A DNA stretch of 32,429 bases. Source: Aphanomyces cochlioides. Taxonomy: Eukaryota; Oomycota; Saprolegniomycetes; Saprolegniales; Verrucalvaceae. Shown piece by piece: positions 9,087 through 23,561 of the stretch; position 1 is the stretch's first letter, and each line of letters opens with the position of its first letter. The notes beneath the pieces are model-generated. The model made no database searches and was not told the DNA's origin. It was given only the letters and a program-made list of their open reading frames with translations. The stretch lies in NCBI GenBank assembly GCA_019828595.1, contig JAHQRK010000085.1:1-32429 (forward strand), in the 5' to 3' direction. Position numbers and translations under genes: made by a program.

Positions 9087-12000
9087 ACCAAGTGGAGAAA
9101 AAGTGGCATCGAGATGCAGTTTGTGGGGTATGCTTGGGACTCTCGCGTGTTGATTTCGGACCAAGTTGGTGCTTGGTCGTCCACCACACGAGCATGACAC
9201 CTTTCAAACATGCCAGACGTGGCGAGTGGGTGTCTCGATGGGGTCGAGATGTGCATGTGGCACGTGTGTACCAAGTGGAGAAAAAGTGGCATCGAGATGC
9301 AGTTTGTGGGGTATGCTTGGGACTCTCGCGTGTTGATTTCGGACCAAGTTGGTGCTTGGTCGTCCACCACACGAGCATGACACCTTTCAAACATGCCAGA
9401 CGTGGCGAGTGGGTGTCTCGATGGGGTCGAGATGTGCATGTGGCACGTGTGTACCAAGTGGAGAAAAAGTGGCATCGAGATGCAGTTTGTGGGGTATGCT
9501 TGGGACTCTCGCGTGTTGATTTCGGACCAAGTTGGTGCTTGGTCGTCCACCACACGAGCATGACACCTTTCAAACATGCCAGACGTGGCGAGTGGGTGTC
9601 TCGATGGGGTCGAGATGTGCATGTGGCACGTGTGTACCAAGTGGAGAAAAAGTGGCATCGAGATGCAGTTTGTGGGGTATGCTTGGGACTCTCGCGTGTT
9701 GATTTCGGACCAAGTTGGTGCTTGGTCGTCCACCACACGAGCATGACACCTTTCAAACATGCCAGACGTGGCGAGTGGGTGTCTCGATGGGGTCGAGATG
9801 TGCATGTGGCACGTGTGTACCAAGTGGAGAAAAAGTGGCATCGAGATGCAGTTTGTGGGGTATGCTTGGGACTCTCGCGTGTTGATTTCGGACCAAGTTG
9901 GTGCTTGGTCGTCCACCACACGAGCATGACACCTTTCAAACATGCCAGACGTGGCGAGTGGGTGTCTCGATGGGGTCGAGATGTGCATGTGGCACGTGTG
10001 TACCAAGTGGAGAAAAAGTGGCATCGAGATGCAGTTTGTGGGGTATGCTTGGGACTCTCGCGTGTTGATTTCGGACCAAGTTGGTGCTTGGTCGTCCACC
10101 ACACGAGCATGACACCTTTCAAACATGCCAGACGTGGCGAGTGGGTGTCTCGATGGGGTCGAGATGTGCATGTGGCACGTGTGTACCAAGTGGAGAAAAA
10201 GTGGCATCGAGATGCAGTTTGTGGGGTATGCTTGGGACTCTCGCGTGTTGATTTCGGACCAAGTTGGTGCTTGGTCGTCCACCACACGAGCATGACACCT
10301 TTCAAACATGCCAGACGTGGCGAGTGGGTGTCTCGATGGGGTCGAGATGTGCATGTGGCACGTGTGTACCAAGTGGAGAAAAAGTGGCATCGAGATGCAG
10401 TTTGTGGGGTATGCTTGGGACTCTCGCGTGTTGATTTCGGACCAAGTTGGTGCTTGGTCGTCCACCACACGAGCATGACACCTTTCAAACATGCCAGACG
10501 TGGCGAGTGGGTGTCTCGATGGGGTCGAGATGTGCATGTGGCACGTGTGTACCAAGTGGAGAAAAAGTGGCATCGAGATGCAGTTTGTGGGGTATGCTTG
10601 GGACTCTCGCGTGTTGATTTCGGACCAAGTTGGTGCTTGGTCGTCCACCACACGAGCATGACACCTTTCAAACATGCCAGACGTGGCGAGTGGGTGTCTC
10701 GATGGGGTCGAGATGTGCATGTGGCACGTGTGTACCAAGTGGAGAAAAAGTGGCATCGAGATGCAGTTTGTGGGGTATGCTTGGGACTCTCGCGTGTTGA
10801 TTTCGGACCAAGTTGGTGCTTGGTCGTCCACCACACGAGCATGACACCTTTCAAACATGCCAGACGTGGCGAGTGGGTGTCTCGATGGGGTCGAGATGTG
10901 CATGTGGCACGTGTGTACCAAGTGGAGAAAAAGTGGCATCGAGATGCAGTTTGTGGGGTATGCTTGGGACTCTCGCGTGTTGATTTCGGACCAAGTTGGT
11001 GCTTGGTCGTCCACCACACGAGCATGACACCTTTCAAACATGCCAGACGTGGCGAGTGGGTGTCTCGATGGGGTCGAGATGTGCATGTGGCACGTGTGTA
11101 CCAAGTGGAGAAAAAGTGGCATCGAGATGCAGTTTGTGGGGTATGCTTGGGACTCTCGCGTGTTGATTTCGGACCAAGTTGGTGCTTGGTCGTCCACCAC
11201 ACGAGCATGACACCTTTCAAACATGCCAGACGTGGCGAGTGGGTGTCTCGATGGGGTCGAGATGTGCATGTGGCACGTGTGTACCAAGTGGAGAAAAAGT
11301 GGCATCGAGATGCAGTTTGTGGGGTATGCTTGGGACTCTCGCGTGTTGATTTCGGACCAAGTTGGTGCTTGGTCGTCCACCACACGAGCATGACACCTTT
11401 CAAACATGCCAGACGTGGCGAGTGGGTGTCTCGATGGGGTCGAGATGTGCATGTGGCACGTGTGTACCAAGTGGAGAAAAAGTGGCATCGAGATGCAGTT
11501 TGTGGGGTATGCTTGGGACTCTCGCGTGTTGATTTCGGACCAAGTTGGTGCTTGGTCGTCCACCACACGAGCATGACACCTTTCAAACATGCCAGACGTG
11601 GCGAGTGGGTGTCTCGATGGGGTCGAGATGTGCATGTGGCACGTGTGTACCAAGTGGAGAAAAAGTGGCATCGAGATGCAGTTTGTGGGGTATGCTTGGG
11701 ACTCTCGCGTGTTGATTTCGGACCAAGTTGGTGCTTGGTCGTCCACCACACGAGCATGACACCTTTCAAACATGCCAGACGTGGCGAGTGGGTGTCTCGA
11801 TGGGGTCGAGATGTGCATGTGGCACGTGTGTACCAAGTGGAGAAAAAGTGGCATCGAGATGCAGTTTGTGGGGTATGCTTGGGACTCTCGCGTGTTGATT
11901 TCGGACCAAGTTGGTGCTTGGTCGTCCACCACACGAGCATGACACCTTTCAAACATGCCAGACGTGGCGAGTGGGTGTCTCGATGGGGTCGAGATGTGCA

Positions 12001-15000
12001 TGTGGCACGTGTGTACCAAGTGGAGAAAAAGTGGCATCGAGATGCAGTTTGTGGGGTATGCTTGGGACTCTCGCGTGTTGATTTCGGACCAAGTTGGTGC
12101 TTGGTCGTCCACCACACGAGCATGACACCTTTCAAACATGCCAGACGTGGCGAGTGGGTGTCTCGATGGGGTCGAGATGTGCATGTGGCACGTGTGTACC
12201 AAGTGGAGAAAAAGTGGCATCGAGATGCAGTTTGTGGGGTATGCTTGGGACTCTCGCGTGTTGATTTCGGACCAAGTTGGTGCTTGGTCGTCCACCACAC
12301 GAGCATGACACCTTTCAAACATGCCAGACGTGGCGAGTGGGTGTCTCGATGGGGTCGAGATGTGCATGTGGCACGTGTGTACCAAGTGGAGAAAAAGTGG
12401 CATCGAGATGCAGTTTGTGGGGTATGCTTGGGACTCTCGCGTGTTGATTTCGGACCAAGTTGGTGCTTGGTCGTCCACCACACGAGCATGACACCTTTCA
12501 AACATGCCAGACGTGGCGAGTGGGTGTCTCGATGGGGTCGAGATGTGCATGTGGCACGTGTGTACCAAGTGGAGAAAAAGTGGCATCGAGATGCAGTTTG
12601 TGGGGTATGCTTGGGACTCTCGCGTGTTGATTTCGGACCAAGTTGGTGCTTGGTCGTCCACCACACGAGCATGACACCTTTCAAACATGCCAGACGTGGC
12701 GAGTGGGTGTCTCGATGGGGTCGAGATGTGCATGTGGCACGTGTGTACCAAGTGGAGAAAAAGTGGCATCGAGATGCAGTTTGTGGGGTATGCTTGGGAC
12801 TCTCGCGTGTTGATTTCGGACCAAGTTGGTGCTTGGTCGTCCACCACACGAGCATGACACCTTTCAAACATGCCAGACGTGGCGAGTGGGTGTCTCGATG
12901 GGGTCGAGATGTGCATGTGGCACGTGTGTACCAAGTGGAGAAAAAGTGGCATCGAGATGCAGTTTGTGGGGTATGCTTGGGACTCTCGCGTGTTGATTTC
13001 GGACCAAGTTGGTGCTTGGTCGTCCACCACACGAGCATGACACCTTTCAAACATGCCAGACGTGGCGAGTGGGTGTCTCGATGGGGTCGAGATGTGCATG
13101 TGGCACGTGTGTACCAAGTGGAGAAAAAGTGGCATCGAGATGCAGTTTGTGGGGTATGCTTGGGACTCTCGCGTGTTGATTTCGGACCAAGTTGGTGCTT
13201 GGTCGTCCACCACACGAGCATGACACCTTTCAAACATGCCAGACGTGGCGAGTGGGTGTCTCGATGGGGTCGAGATGTGCATGTGGCACGTGTGTACCAA
13301 GTGGAGAAAAAGTGGCATCGAGATGCAGTTTGTGGGGTATGCTTGGGACTCTCGCGTGTTGATTTCGGACCAAGTTGGTGCTTGGTCGTCCACCACACGA
13401 GCATGACACCTTTCAAACATGCCAGACGTGGCGAGTGGGTGTCTCGATGGGGTCGAGATGTGCATGTGGCACGTGTGTACCAAGTGGAGAAAAAGTGGCA
13501 TCGAGATGCAGTTTGTGGGGTATGCTTGGGACTCTCGCGTGTTGATTTCGGACCAAGTTGGTGCTTGGTCGTCCACCACACGAGCATGACACCTTTCAAA
13601 CATGCCAGACGTGGCGAGTGGGTGTCTCGATGGGGTCGAGATGTGCATGTGGCACGTGTGTACCAAGTGGAGAAAAAGTGGCATCGAGATGCAGTTTGTG
13701 GGGTATGCTTGGGACTCTCGCGTGTTGATTTCGGACCAAGTTGGTGCTTGGTCGTCCACCACACGAGCATGACACCTTTCAAACATGCCAGACGTGGCGA
13801 GTGGGTGTCTCGATGGGGTCGAGATGTGCATGTGGCACGTGTGTACCAAGTGGAGAAAAAGTGGCATCGAGATGCAGTTTGTGGGGTATGCTTGGGACTC
13901 TCGCGTGTTGATTTCGGACCAAGTTGGTGCTTGGTCGTCCACCACACGAGCATGACACCTTTCAAACATGCCAGACGTGGCGAGTGGGTGTCTCGATGGG
14001 GTCGAGATGTGCATGTGGCACGTGTGTACCAAGTGGAGAAAAAGTGGCATCGAGATGCAGTTTGTGGGGTATGCTTGGGACTCTCGCGTGTTGATTTCGG
14101 ACCAAGTTGGTGCTTGGTCGTCCACCACACGAGCATGACACCTTTCAAACATGCCAGACGTGGCGAGTGGGTGTCTCGATGGGGTCGAGATGTGCATGTG
14201 GCACGTGTGTACCAAGTGGAGAAAAAGTGGCATCGAGATGCAGTTTGTGGGGTATGCTTGGGACTCTCGCGTGTTGATTTCGGACCAAGTTGGTGCTTGG
14301 TCGTCCACCACACGAGCATGACACCTTTCAAACATGCCAGACGTGGCGAGTGGGTGTCTCGATGGGGTCGAGATGTGCATGTGGCACGTGTGTACCAAGT
14401 GGAGAAAAAGTGGCATCGAGATGCAGTTTGTGGGGTATGCTTGGGACTCTCGCGTGTTGATTTCGGACCAAGTTGGTGCTTGGTCGTCCACCACACGAGC
14501 ATGACACCTTTCAAACATGCCAGACGTGGCGAGTGGGTGTCTCGATGGGGTCGAGATGTGCATGTGGCACGTGTGTACCAAGTGGAGAAAAAGTGGCATC
14601 GAGATGCAGTTTGTGGGGTATGCTTGGGACTCTCGCGTGTTGATTTCGGACCAAGTTGGTGCTTGGTCGTCCACCACACGAGCATGACACCTTTCAAACA
14701 TGCCAGACGTGGCGAGTGGGTGTCTCGATGGGGTCGAGATGTGCATGTGGCACGTGTGTACCAAGTGGAGAAAAAGTGGCATCGAGATGCAGTTTGTGGG
14801 GTATGCTTGGGACTCTCGCGTGTTGATTTCGGACCAAGTTGGTGCTTGGTCGTCCACCACACGAGCATGACACCTTTCAAACATGCCAGACGTGGCGAGT
14901 GGGTGTCTCGATGGGGTCGAGATGTGCATGTGGCACGTGTGTACCAAGTGGAGAAAAAGTGGCATCGAGATGCAGTTTGTGGGGTATGCTTGGGACTCTC

Positions 15001-16783
15001 GCGTGTTGATTTCGGACCAAGTTGGTGCTTGGTCGTCCACCACACGAGCATGACACCTTTCAAACATGCCAGACGTGGCGAGTGGGTGTCTCGATGGGGT
15101 CGAGATGTGCATGTGGCACGTGTGTACCAAGTGGAGAAAAAGTGGCATCGAGATGCAGTTTGTGGGGTATGCTTGGGACTCTCGCGTGTTGATTTCGGAC
15201 CAAGTTGGTGCTTGGTCGTCCACCACACGAGCATGACACCTTTCAAACATGCCAGACGTGGCGAGTGGGTGTCTCGATGGGGTCGAGATGTGCATGTGGC
15301 ACGTGTGTACCAAGTGGAGAAAAAGTGGCATCGAGATGCAGTTTGTGGGGTATGCTTGGGACTCTCGCGTGTTGATTTCGGACCAAGTTGGTGCTTGGTC
15401 GTCCACCACACGAGCATGACACCTTTCAAACATGCCAGACGTGGCGAGTGGGTGTCTCGATGGGGTCGAGATGTGCATGTGGCACGTGTGTACCAAGTGG
15501 AGAAAAAGTGGCATCGAGATGCAGTTTGTGGGGTATGCTTGGGACTCTCGCGTGTTGATTTCGGACCAAGTTGGTGCTTGGTCGTCCACCACACGAGCAT
15601 GACACCTTTCAAACATGCCAGACGTGGCGAGTGGGTGTCTCGATGGGGTCGAGATGTGCATGTGGCACGTGTGTACCAAGTGGAGAAAAAGTGGCATCGA
15701 GATGCAGTTTGTGGGGTATGCTTGGGACTCTCGCGTGTTGATTTCGGACCAAGTTGGTGCTTGGTCGTCCACCACACGAGCATGACACCTTTCAAACATG
15801 CCAGACGTGGCGAGTGGGTGTCTCGATGGGGTCGAGATGTGCATGTGGCACGTGTGTACCAAGTGGAGAAAAAGTGGCATCGAGATGCAGTTTGTGGGGT
15901 ATGCTTGGGACTCTCGCGTGTTGATTTCGGACCAAGTTGGTGCTTGGTCGTCCACCACACGAGCATGACACCTTTCAAACATGCCAGACGTGGCGAGTGG
16001 GTGTCTCGATGGGGTCGAGATGTGCATGTGGCACGTGTGTACCAAGTGGAGAAAAAGTGGCATCGAGATGCAGTTTGTGGGGTATGCTTGGGACTCTCGC
16101 GTGTTGATTTCGGACCAAGTTGGTGCTTGGTCGTCCACCACACGAGCATGACACCTTTCAAACATGCCAGACGTGGCGAGTGGGTGTCTCGATGGGGTCG
16201 AGATGTGCATGTGGCACGTGTGTACCAAGTGGAGAAAAAGTGGCATCGAGATGCAGTTTGTGGGGTATGCTTGGGACTCTCGCGTGTTGATTTCGGACCA
16301 AGTTGGTGCTTGGTCGTCCACCACACGAGCATGACACCTTTCAAACATGCCAGACGTGGCGAGTGGGTGTCTCGATGGGGTCGAGATGTGCATGTGGCAC
16401 GTGTGTACCAAGTGGAGAAAAAGTGGCATCGAGATGCAGTTTGTGGGGTATGCTTGGGACTCTCGCGTGTTGATTTCGGACCAAGTTGGTGCTTGGTCGT
16501 CCACCACACGAGCATGACACCTTTCAAACATGCCAGACGTGGCGAGTGGGTGTCTCGATGGGGTCGAGATGTGCATGTGGCACGTGTGTACCAAGTGGAG
16601 AAAAAGTGGCATCGAGATGCAGTTTGTGGGGTATGCTTGGGACTCTCGCGTGTTGATTTCGGACCAAGTTGGTGCTTGGTCGTCCACCACACGAGCATGA
16701 CACCTTTCAAACATGCCAGACGTGGCGAGTGGGTGTCTCGATGGGGTCGAGATGTGCATGTGGCACGTGTGTACCAAGTGGAG

Positions 16784-16789
16784 AAAAAA
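16784..16789 (+). other. A-tract expansion (A6 instead of A5)
   Basis: Six As in GAGAAAAAAGTGG, giving a 184-bp monomer. It ends a run of about 42 otherwise identical monomers. Confidence 0.9.
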
Positions 16790-19700
16790 GTGGCATCGAG
16801 ATGCAGTTTGTGGGGTATGCTTGGGACTCTCGCGTGTTGATTTCGGACCAAGTTGGTGCTTGGTCGTCCACCACACGAGCATGACACCTTTCAAACATGC
16901 CAGACGTGGCGAGTGGGTGTCTCGATGGGGTCGAGATGTGCATGTGGCACGTGTGTACCAAGTGGAGAAAAAGTGGCATCGAGATGCAGTTTGTGGGGTA
17001 TGCTTGGGACTCTCGCGTGTTGATTTCGGACCAAGTTGGTGCTTGGTCGTCCACCACACGAGCATGACACCTTTCAAACATGCCAGACGTGGCGAGTGGG
17101 TGTCTCGATGGGGTCGAGATGTGCATGTGGCACGTGTGTACCAAGTGGAGAAAAAGTGGCATCGAGATGCAGTTTGTGGGGTATGCTTGGGACTCTCGCG
17201 TGTTGATTTCGGACCAAGTTGGTGCTTGGTCGTCCACCACACGAGCATGACACCTTTCAAACATGCCAGACGTGGCGAGTGGGTGTCTCGATGGGGTCGA
17301 GATGTGCATGTGGCACGTGTGTACCAAGTGGAGAAAAAGTGGCATCGAGATGCAGTTTGTGGGGTATGCTTGGGACTCTCGCGTGTTGATTTCGGACCAA
17401 GTTGGTGCTTGGTCGTCCACCACACGAGCATGACACCTTTCAAACATGCCAGACGTGGCGAGTGGGTGTCTCGATGGGGTCGAGATGTGCATGTGGCACG
17501 TGTGTACCAAGTGGAGAAAAAGTGGCATCGAGATGCAGTTTGTGGGGTATGCTTGGGACTCTCGCGTGTTGATTTCGGACCAAGTTGGTGCTTGGTCGTC
17601 CACCACACGAGCATGACACCTTTCAAACATGCCAGACGTGGCGAGTGGGTGTCTCGATGGGGTCGAGATGTGCATGTGGCACGTGTGTACCAAGTGGAGA
17701 AAAAGTGGCATCGAGATGCAGTTTGTGGGGTATGCTTGGGACTCTCGCGTGTTGATTTCGGACCAAGTTGGTGCTTGGTCGTCCACCACACGAGCATGAC
17801 ACCTTTCAAACATGCCAGACGTGGCGAGTGGGTGTCTCGATGGGGTCGAGATGTGCATGTGGCACGTGTGTACCAAGTGGAGAAAAAGTGGCATCGAGAT
17901 GCAGTTTGTGGGGTATGCTTGGGACTCTCGCGTGTTGATTTCGGACCAAGTTGGTGCTTGGTCGTCCACCACACGAGCATGACACCTTTCAAACATGCCA
18001 GACGTGGCGAGTGGGTGTCTCGATGGGGTCGAGATGTGCATGTGGCACGTGTGTACCAAGTGGAGAAAAAGTGGCATCGAGATGCAGTTTGTGGGGTATG
18101 CTTGGGACTCTCGCGTGTTGATTTCGGACCAAGTTGGTGCTTGGTCGTCCACCACACGAGCATGACACCTTTCAAACATGCCAGACGTGGCGAGTGGGTG
18201 TCTCGATGGGGTCGAGATGTGCATGTGGCACGTGTGTACCAAGTGGAGAAAAAGTGGCATCGAGATGCAGTTTGTGGGGTATGCTTGGGACTCTCGCGTG
18301 TTGATTTCGGACCAAGTTGGTGCTTGGTCGTCCACCACACGAGCATGACACCTTTCAAACATGCCAGACGTGGCGAGTGGGTGTCTCGATGGGGTCGAGA
18401 TGTGCATGTGGCACGTGTGTACCAAGTGGAGAAAAAGTGGCATCGAGATGCAGTTTGTGGGGTATGCTTGGGACTCTCGCGTGTTGATTTCGGACCAAGT
18501 TGGTGCTTGGTCGTCCACCACACGAGCATGACACCTTTCAAACATGCCAGACGTGGCGAGTGGGTGTCTCGATGGGGTCGAGATGTGCATGTGGCACGTG
18601 TGTACCAAGTGGAGAAAAAGTGGCATCGAGATGCAGTTTGTGGGGTATGCTTGGGACTCTCGCGTGTTGATTTCGGACCAAGTTGGTGCTTGGTCGTCCA
18701 CCACACGAGCATGACACCTTTCAAACATGCCAGACGTGGCGAGTGGGTGTCTCGATGGGGTCGAGATGTGCATGTGGCACGTGTGTACCAAGTGGAGAAA
18801 AAGTGGCATCGAGATGCAGTTTGTGGGGTATGCTTGGGACTCTCGCGTGTTGATTTCGGACCAAGTTGGTGCTTGGTCGTCCACCACACGAGCATGACAC
18901 CTTTCAAACATGCCAGACGTGGCGAGTGGGTGTCTCGATGGGGTCGAGATGTGCATGTGGCACGTGTGTACCAAGTGGAGAAAAAGTGGCATCGAGATGC
19001 AGTTTGTGGGGTATGCTTGGGACTCTCGCGTGTTGATTTCGGACCAAGTTGGTGCTTGGTCGTCCACCACACGAGCATGACACCTTTCAAACATGCCAGA
19101 CGTGGCGAGTGGGTGTCTCGATGGGGTCGAGATGTGCATGTGGCACGTGTGTACCAAGTGGAGAAAAAGTGGCATCGAGATGCAGTTTGTGGGGTATGCT
19201 TGGGACTCTCGCGTGTTGATTTCGGACCAAGTTGGTGCTTGGTCGTCCACCACACGAGCATGACACCTTTCAAACATGCCAGACGTGGCGAGTGGGTGTC
19301 TCGATGGGGTCGAGATGTGCATGTGGCACGTGTGTACCAAGTGGAGAAAAAGTGGCATCGAGATGCAGTTTGTGGGGTATGCTTGGGACTCTCGCGTGTT
19401 GATTTCGGACCAAGTTGGTGCTTGGTCGTCCACCACACGAGCATGACACCTTTCAAACATGCCAGACGTGGCGAGTGGGTGTCTCGATGGGGTCGAGATG
19501 TGCATGTGGCACGTGTGTACCAAGTGGAGAAAAAGTGGCATCGAGATGCAGTTTGTGGGGTATGCTTGGGACTCTCGCGTGTTGATTTCGGACCAAGTTG
19601 GTGCTTGGTCGTCCACCACACGAGCATGACACCTTTCAAACATGCCAGACGTGGCGAGTGGGTGTCTCGATGGGGTCGAGATGTGCATGTGGCACGTGTG

Positions 19701-22700
19701 TACCAAGTGGAGAAAAAGTGGCATCGAGATGCAGTTTGTGGGGTATGCTTGGGACTCTCGCGTGTTGATTTCGGACCAAGTTGGTGCTTGGTCGTCCACC
19801 ACACGAGCATGACACCTTTCAAACATGCCAGACGTGGCGAGTGGGTGTCTCGATGGGGTCGAGATGTGCATGTGGCACGTGTGTACCAAGTGGAGAAAAA
19901 GTGGCATCGAGATGCAGTTTGTGGGGTATGCTTGGGACTCTCGCGTGTTGATTTCGGACCAAGTTGGTGCTTGGTCGTCCACCACACGAGCATGACACCT
20001 TTCAAACATGCCAGACGTGGCGAGTGGGTGTCTCGATGGGGTCGAGATGTGCATGTGGCACGTGTGTACCAAGTGGAGAAAAAGTGGCATCGAGATGCAG
20101 TTTGTGGGGTATGCTTGGGACTCTCGCGTGTTGATTTCGGACCAAGTTGGTGCTTGGTCGTCCACCACACGAGCATGACACCTTTCAAACATGCCAGACG
20201 TGGCGAGTGGGTGTCTCGATGGGGTCGAGATGTGCATGTGGCACGTGTGTACCAAGTGGAGAAAAAGTGGCATCGAGATGCAGTTTGTGGGGTATGCTTG
20301 GGACTCTCGCGTGTTGATTTCGGACCAAGTTGGTGCTTGGTCGTCCACCACACGAGCATGACACCTTTCAAACATGCCAGACGTGGCGAGTGGGTGTCTC
20401 GATGGGGTCGAGATGTGCATGTGGCACGTGTGTACCAAGTGGAGAAAAAGTGGCATCGAGATGCAGTTTGTGGGGTATGCTTGGGACTCTCGCGTGTTGA
20501 TTTCGGACCAAGTTGGTGCTTGGTCGTCCACCACACGAGCATGACACCTTTCAAACATGCCAGACGTGGCGAGTGGGTGTCTCGATGGGGTCGAGATGTG
20601 CATGTGGCACGTGTGTACCAAGTGGAGAAAAAGTGGCATCGAGATGCAGTTTGTGGGGTATGCTTGGGACTCTCGCGTGTTGATTTCGGACCAAGTTGGT
20701 GCTTGGTCGTCCACCACACGAGCATGACACCTTTCAAACATGCCAGACGTGGCGAGTGGGTGTCTCGATGGGGTCGAGATGTGCATGTGGCACGTGTGTA
20801 CCAAGTGGAGAAAAAGTGGCATCGAGATGCAGTTTGTGGGGTATGCTTGGGACTCTCGCGTGTTGATTTCGGACCAAGTTGGTGCTTGGTCGTCCACCAC
20901 ACGAGCATGACACCTTTCAAACATGCCAGACGTGGCGAGTGGGTGTCTCGATGGGGTCGAGATGTGCATGTGGCACGTGTGTACCAAGTGGAGAAAAAGT
21001 GGCATCGAGATGCAGTTTGTGGGGTATGCTTGGGACTCTCGCGTGTTGATTTCGGACCAAGTTGGTGCTTGGTCGTCCACCACACGAGCATGACACCTTT
21101 CAAACATGCCAGACGTGGCGAGTGGGTGTCTCGATGGGGTCGAGATGTGCATGTGGCACGTGTGTACCAAGTGGAGAAAAAGTGGCATCGAGATGCAGTT
21201 TGTGGGGTATGCTTGGGACTCTCGCGTGTTGATTTCGGACCAAGTTGGTGCTTGGTCGTCCACCACACGAGCATGACACCTTTCAAACATGCCAGACGTG
21301 GCGAGTGGGTGTCTCGATGGGGTCGAGATGTGCATGTGGCACGTGTGTACCAAGTGGAGAAAAAGTGGCATCGAGATGCAGTTTGTGGGGTATGCTTGGG
21401 ACTCTCGCGTGTTGATTTCGGACCAAGTTGGTGCTTGGTCGTCCACCACACGAGCATGACACCTTTCAAACATGCCAGACGTGGCGAGTGGGTGTCTCGA
21501 TGGGGTCGAGATGTGCATGTGGCACGTGTGTACCAAGTGGAGAAAAAGTGGCATCGAGATGCAGTTTGTGGGGTATGCTTGGGACTCTCGCGTGTTGATT
21601 TCGGACCAAGTTGGTGCTTGGTCGTCCACCACACGAGCATGACACCTTTCAAACATGCCAGACGTGGCGAGTGGGTGTCTCGATGGGGTCGAGATGTGCA
21701 TGTGGCACGTGTGTACCAAGTGGAGAAAAAGTGGCATCGAGATGCAGTTTGTGGGGTATGCTTGGGACTCTCGCGTGTTGATTTCGGACCAAGTTGGTGC
21801 TTGGTCGTCCACCACACGAGCATGACACCTTTCAAACATGCCAGACGTGGCGAGTGGGTGTCTCGATGGGGTCGAGATGTGCATGTGGCACGTGTGTACC
21901 AAGTGGAGAAAAAGTGGCATCGAGATGCAGTTTGTGGGGTATGCTTGGGACTCTCGCGTGTTGATTTCGGACCAAGTTGGTGCTTGGTCGTCCACCACAC
22001 GAGCATGACACCTTTCAAACATGCCAGACGTGGCGAGTGGGTGTCTCGATGGGGTCGAGATGTGCATGTGGCACGTGTGTACCAAGTGGAGAAAAAGTGG
22101 CATCGAGATGCAGTTTGTGGGGTATGCTTGGGACTCTCGCGTGTTGATTTCGGACCAAGTTGGTGCTTGGTCGTCCACCACACGAGCATGACACCTTTCA
22201 AACATGCCAGACGTGGCGAGTGGGTGTCTCGATGGGGTCGAGATGTGCATGTGGCACGTGTGTACCAAGTGGAGAAAAAGTGGCATCGAGATGCAGTTTG
22301 TGGGGTATGCTTGGGACTCTCGCGTGTTGATTTCGGACCAAGTTGGTGCTTGGTCGTCCACCACACGAGCATGACACCTTTCAAACATGCCAGACGTGGC
22401 GAGTGGGTGTCTCGATGGGGTCGAGATGTGCATGTGGCACGTGTGTACCAAGTGGAGAAAAAGTGGCATCGAGATGCAGTTTGTGGGGTATGCTTGGGAC
22501 TCTCGCGTGTTGATTTCGGACCAAGTTGGTGCTTGGTCGTCCACCACACGAGCATGACACCTTTCAAACATGCCAGACGTGGCGAGTGGGTGTCTCGATG
22601 GGGTCGAGATGTGCATGTGGCACGTGTGTACCAAGTGGAGAAAAAGTGGCATCGAGATGCAGTTTGTGGGGTATGCTTGGGACTCTCGCGTGTTGATTTC

Positions 22701-23555
22701 GGACCAAGTTGGTGCTTGGTCGTCCACCACACGAGCATGACACCTTTCAAACATGCCAGACGTGGCGAGTGGGTGTCTCGATGGGGTCGAGATGTGCATG
22801 TGGCACGTGTGTACCAAGTGGAGAAAAAGTGGCATCGAGATGCAGTTTGTGGGGTATGCTTGGGACTCTCGCGTGTTGATTTCGGACCAAGTTGGTGCTT
22901 GGTCGTCCACCACACGAGCATGACACCTTTCAAACATGCCAGACGTGGCGAGTGGGTGTCTCGATGGGGTCGAGATGTGCATGTGGCACGTGTGTACCAA
23001 GTGGAGAAAAAGTGGCATCGAGATGCAGTTTGTGGGGTATGCTTGGGACTCTCGCGTGTTGATTTCGGACCAAGTTGGTGCTTGGTCGTCCACCACACGA
23101 GCATGACACCTTTCAAACATGCCAGACGTGGCGAGTGGGTGTCTCGATGGGGTCGAGATGTGCATGTGGCACGTGTGTACCAAGTGGAGAAAAAGTGGCA
23201 TCGAGATGCAGTTTGTGGGGTATGCTTGGGACTCTCGCGTGTTGATTTCGGACCAAGTTGGTGCTTGGTCGTCCACCACACGAGCATGACACCTTTCAAA
23301 CATGCCAGACGTGGCGAGTGGGTGTCTCGATGGGGTCGAGATGTGCATGTGGCACGTGTGTACCAAGTGGAGAAAAAGTGGCATCGAGATGCAGTTTGTG
23401 GGGTATGCTTGGGACTCTCGCGTGTTGATTTCGGACCAAGTTGGTGCTTGGTCGTCCACCACACGAGCATGACACCTTTCAAACATGCCAGACGTGGCGA
23501 GTGGGTGTCTCGATGGGGTCGAGATGTGCATGTGGCACGTGTGTACCAAGTGGAG

Positions 23556-23561
23556 AAAAAA
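23556..23561 (+). other. A-tract expansion (A6 instead of A5)
   Basis: Second A6 copy, exactly 37 monomers after the one at 16784. Confidence 0.9.
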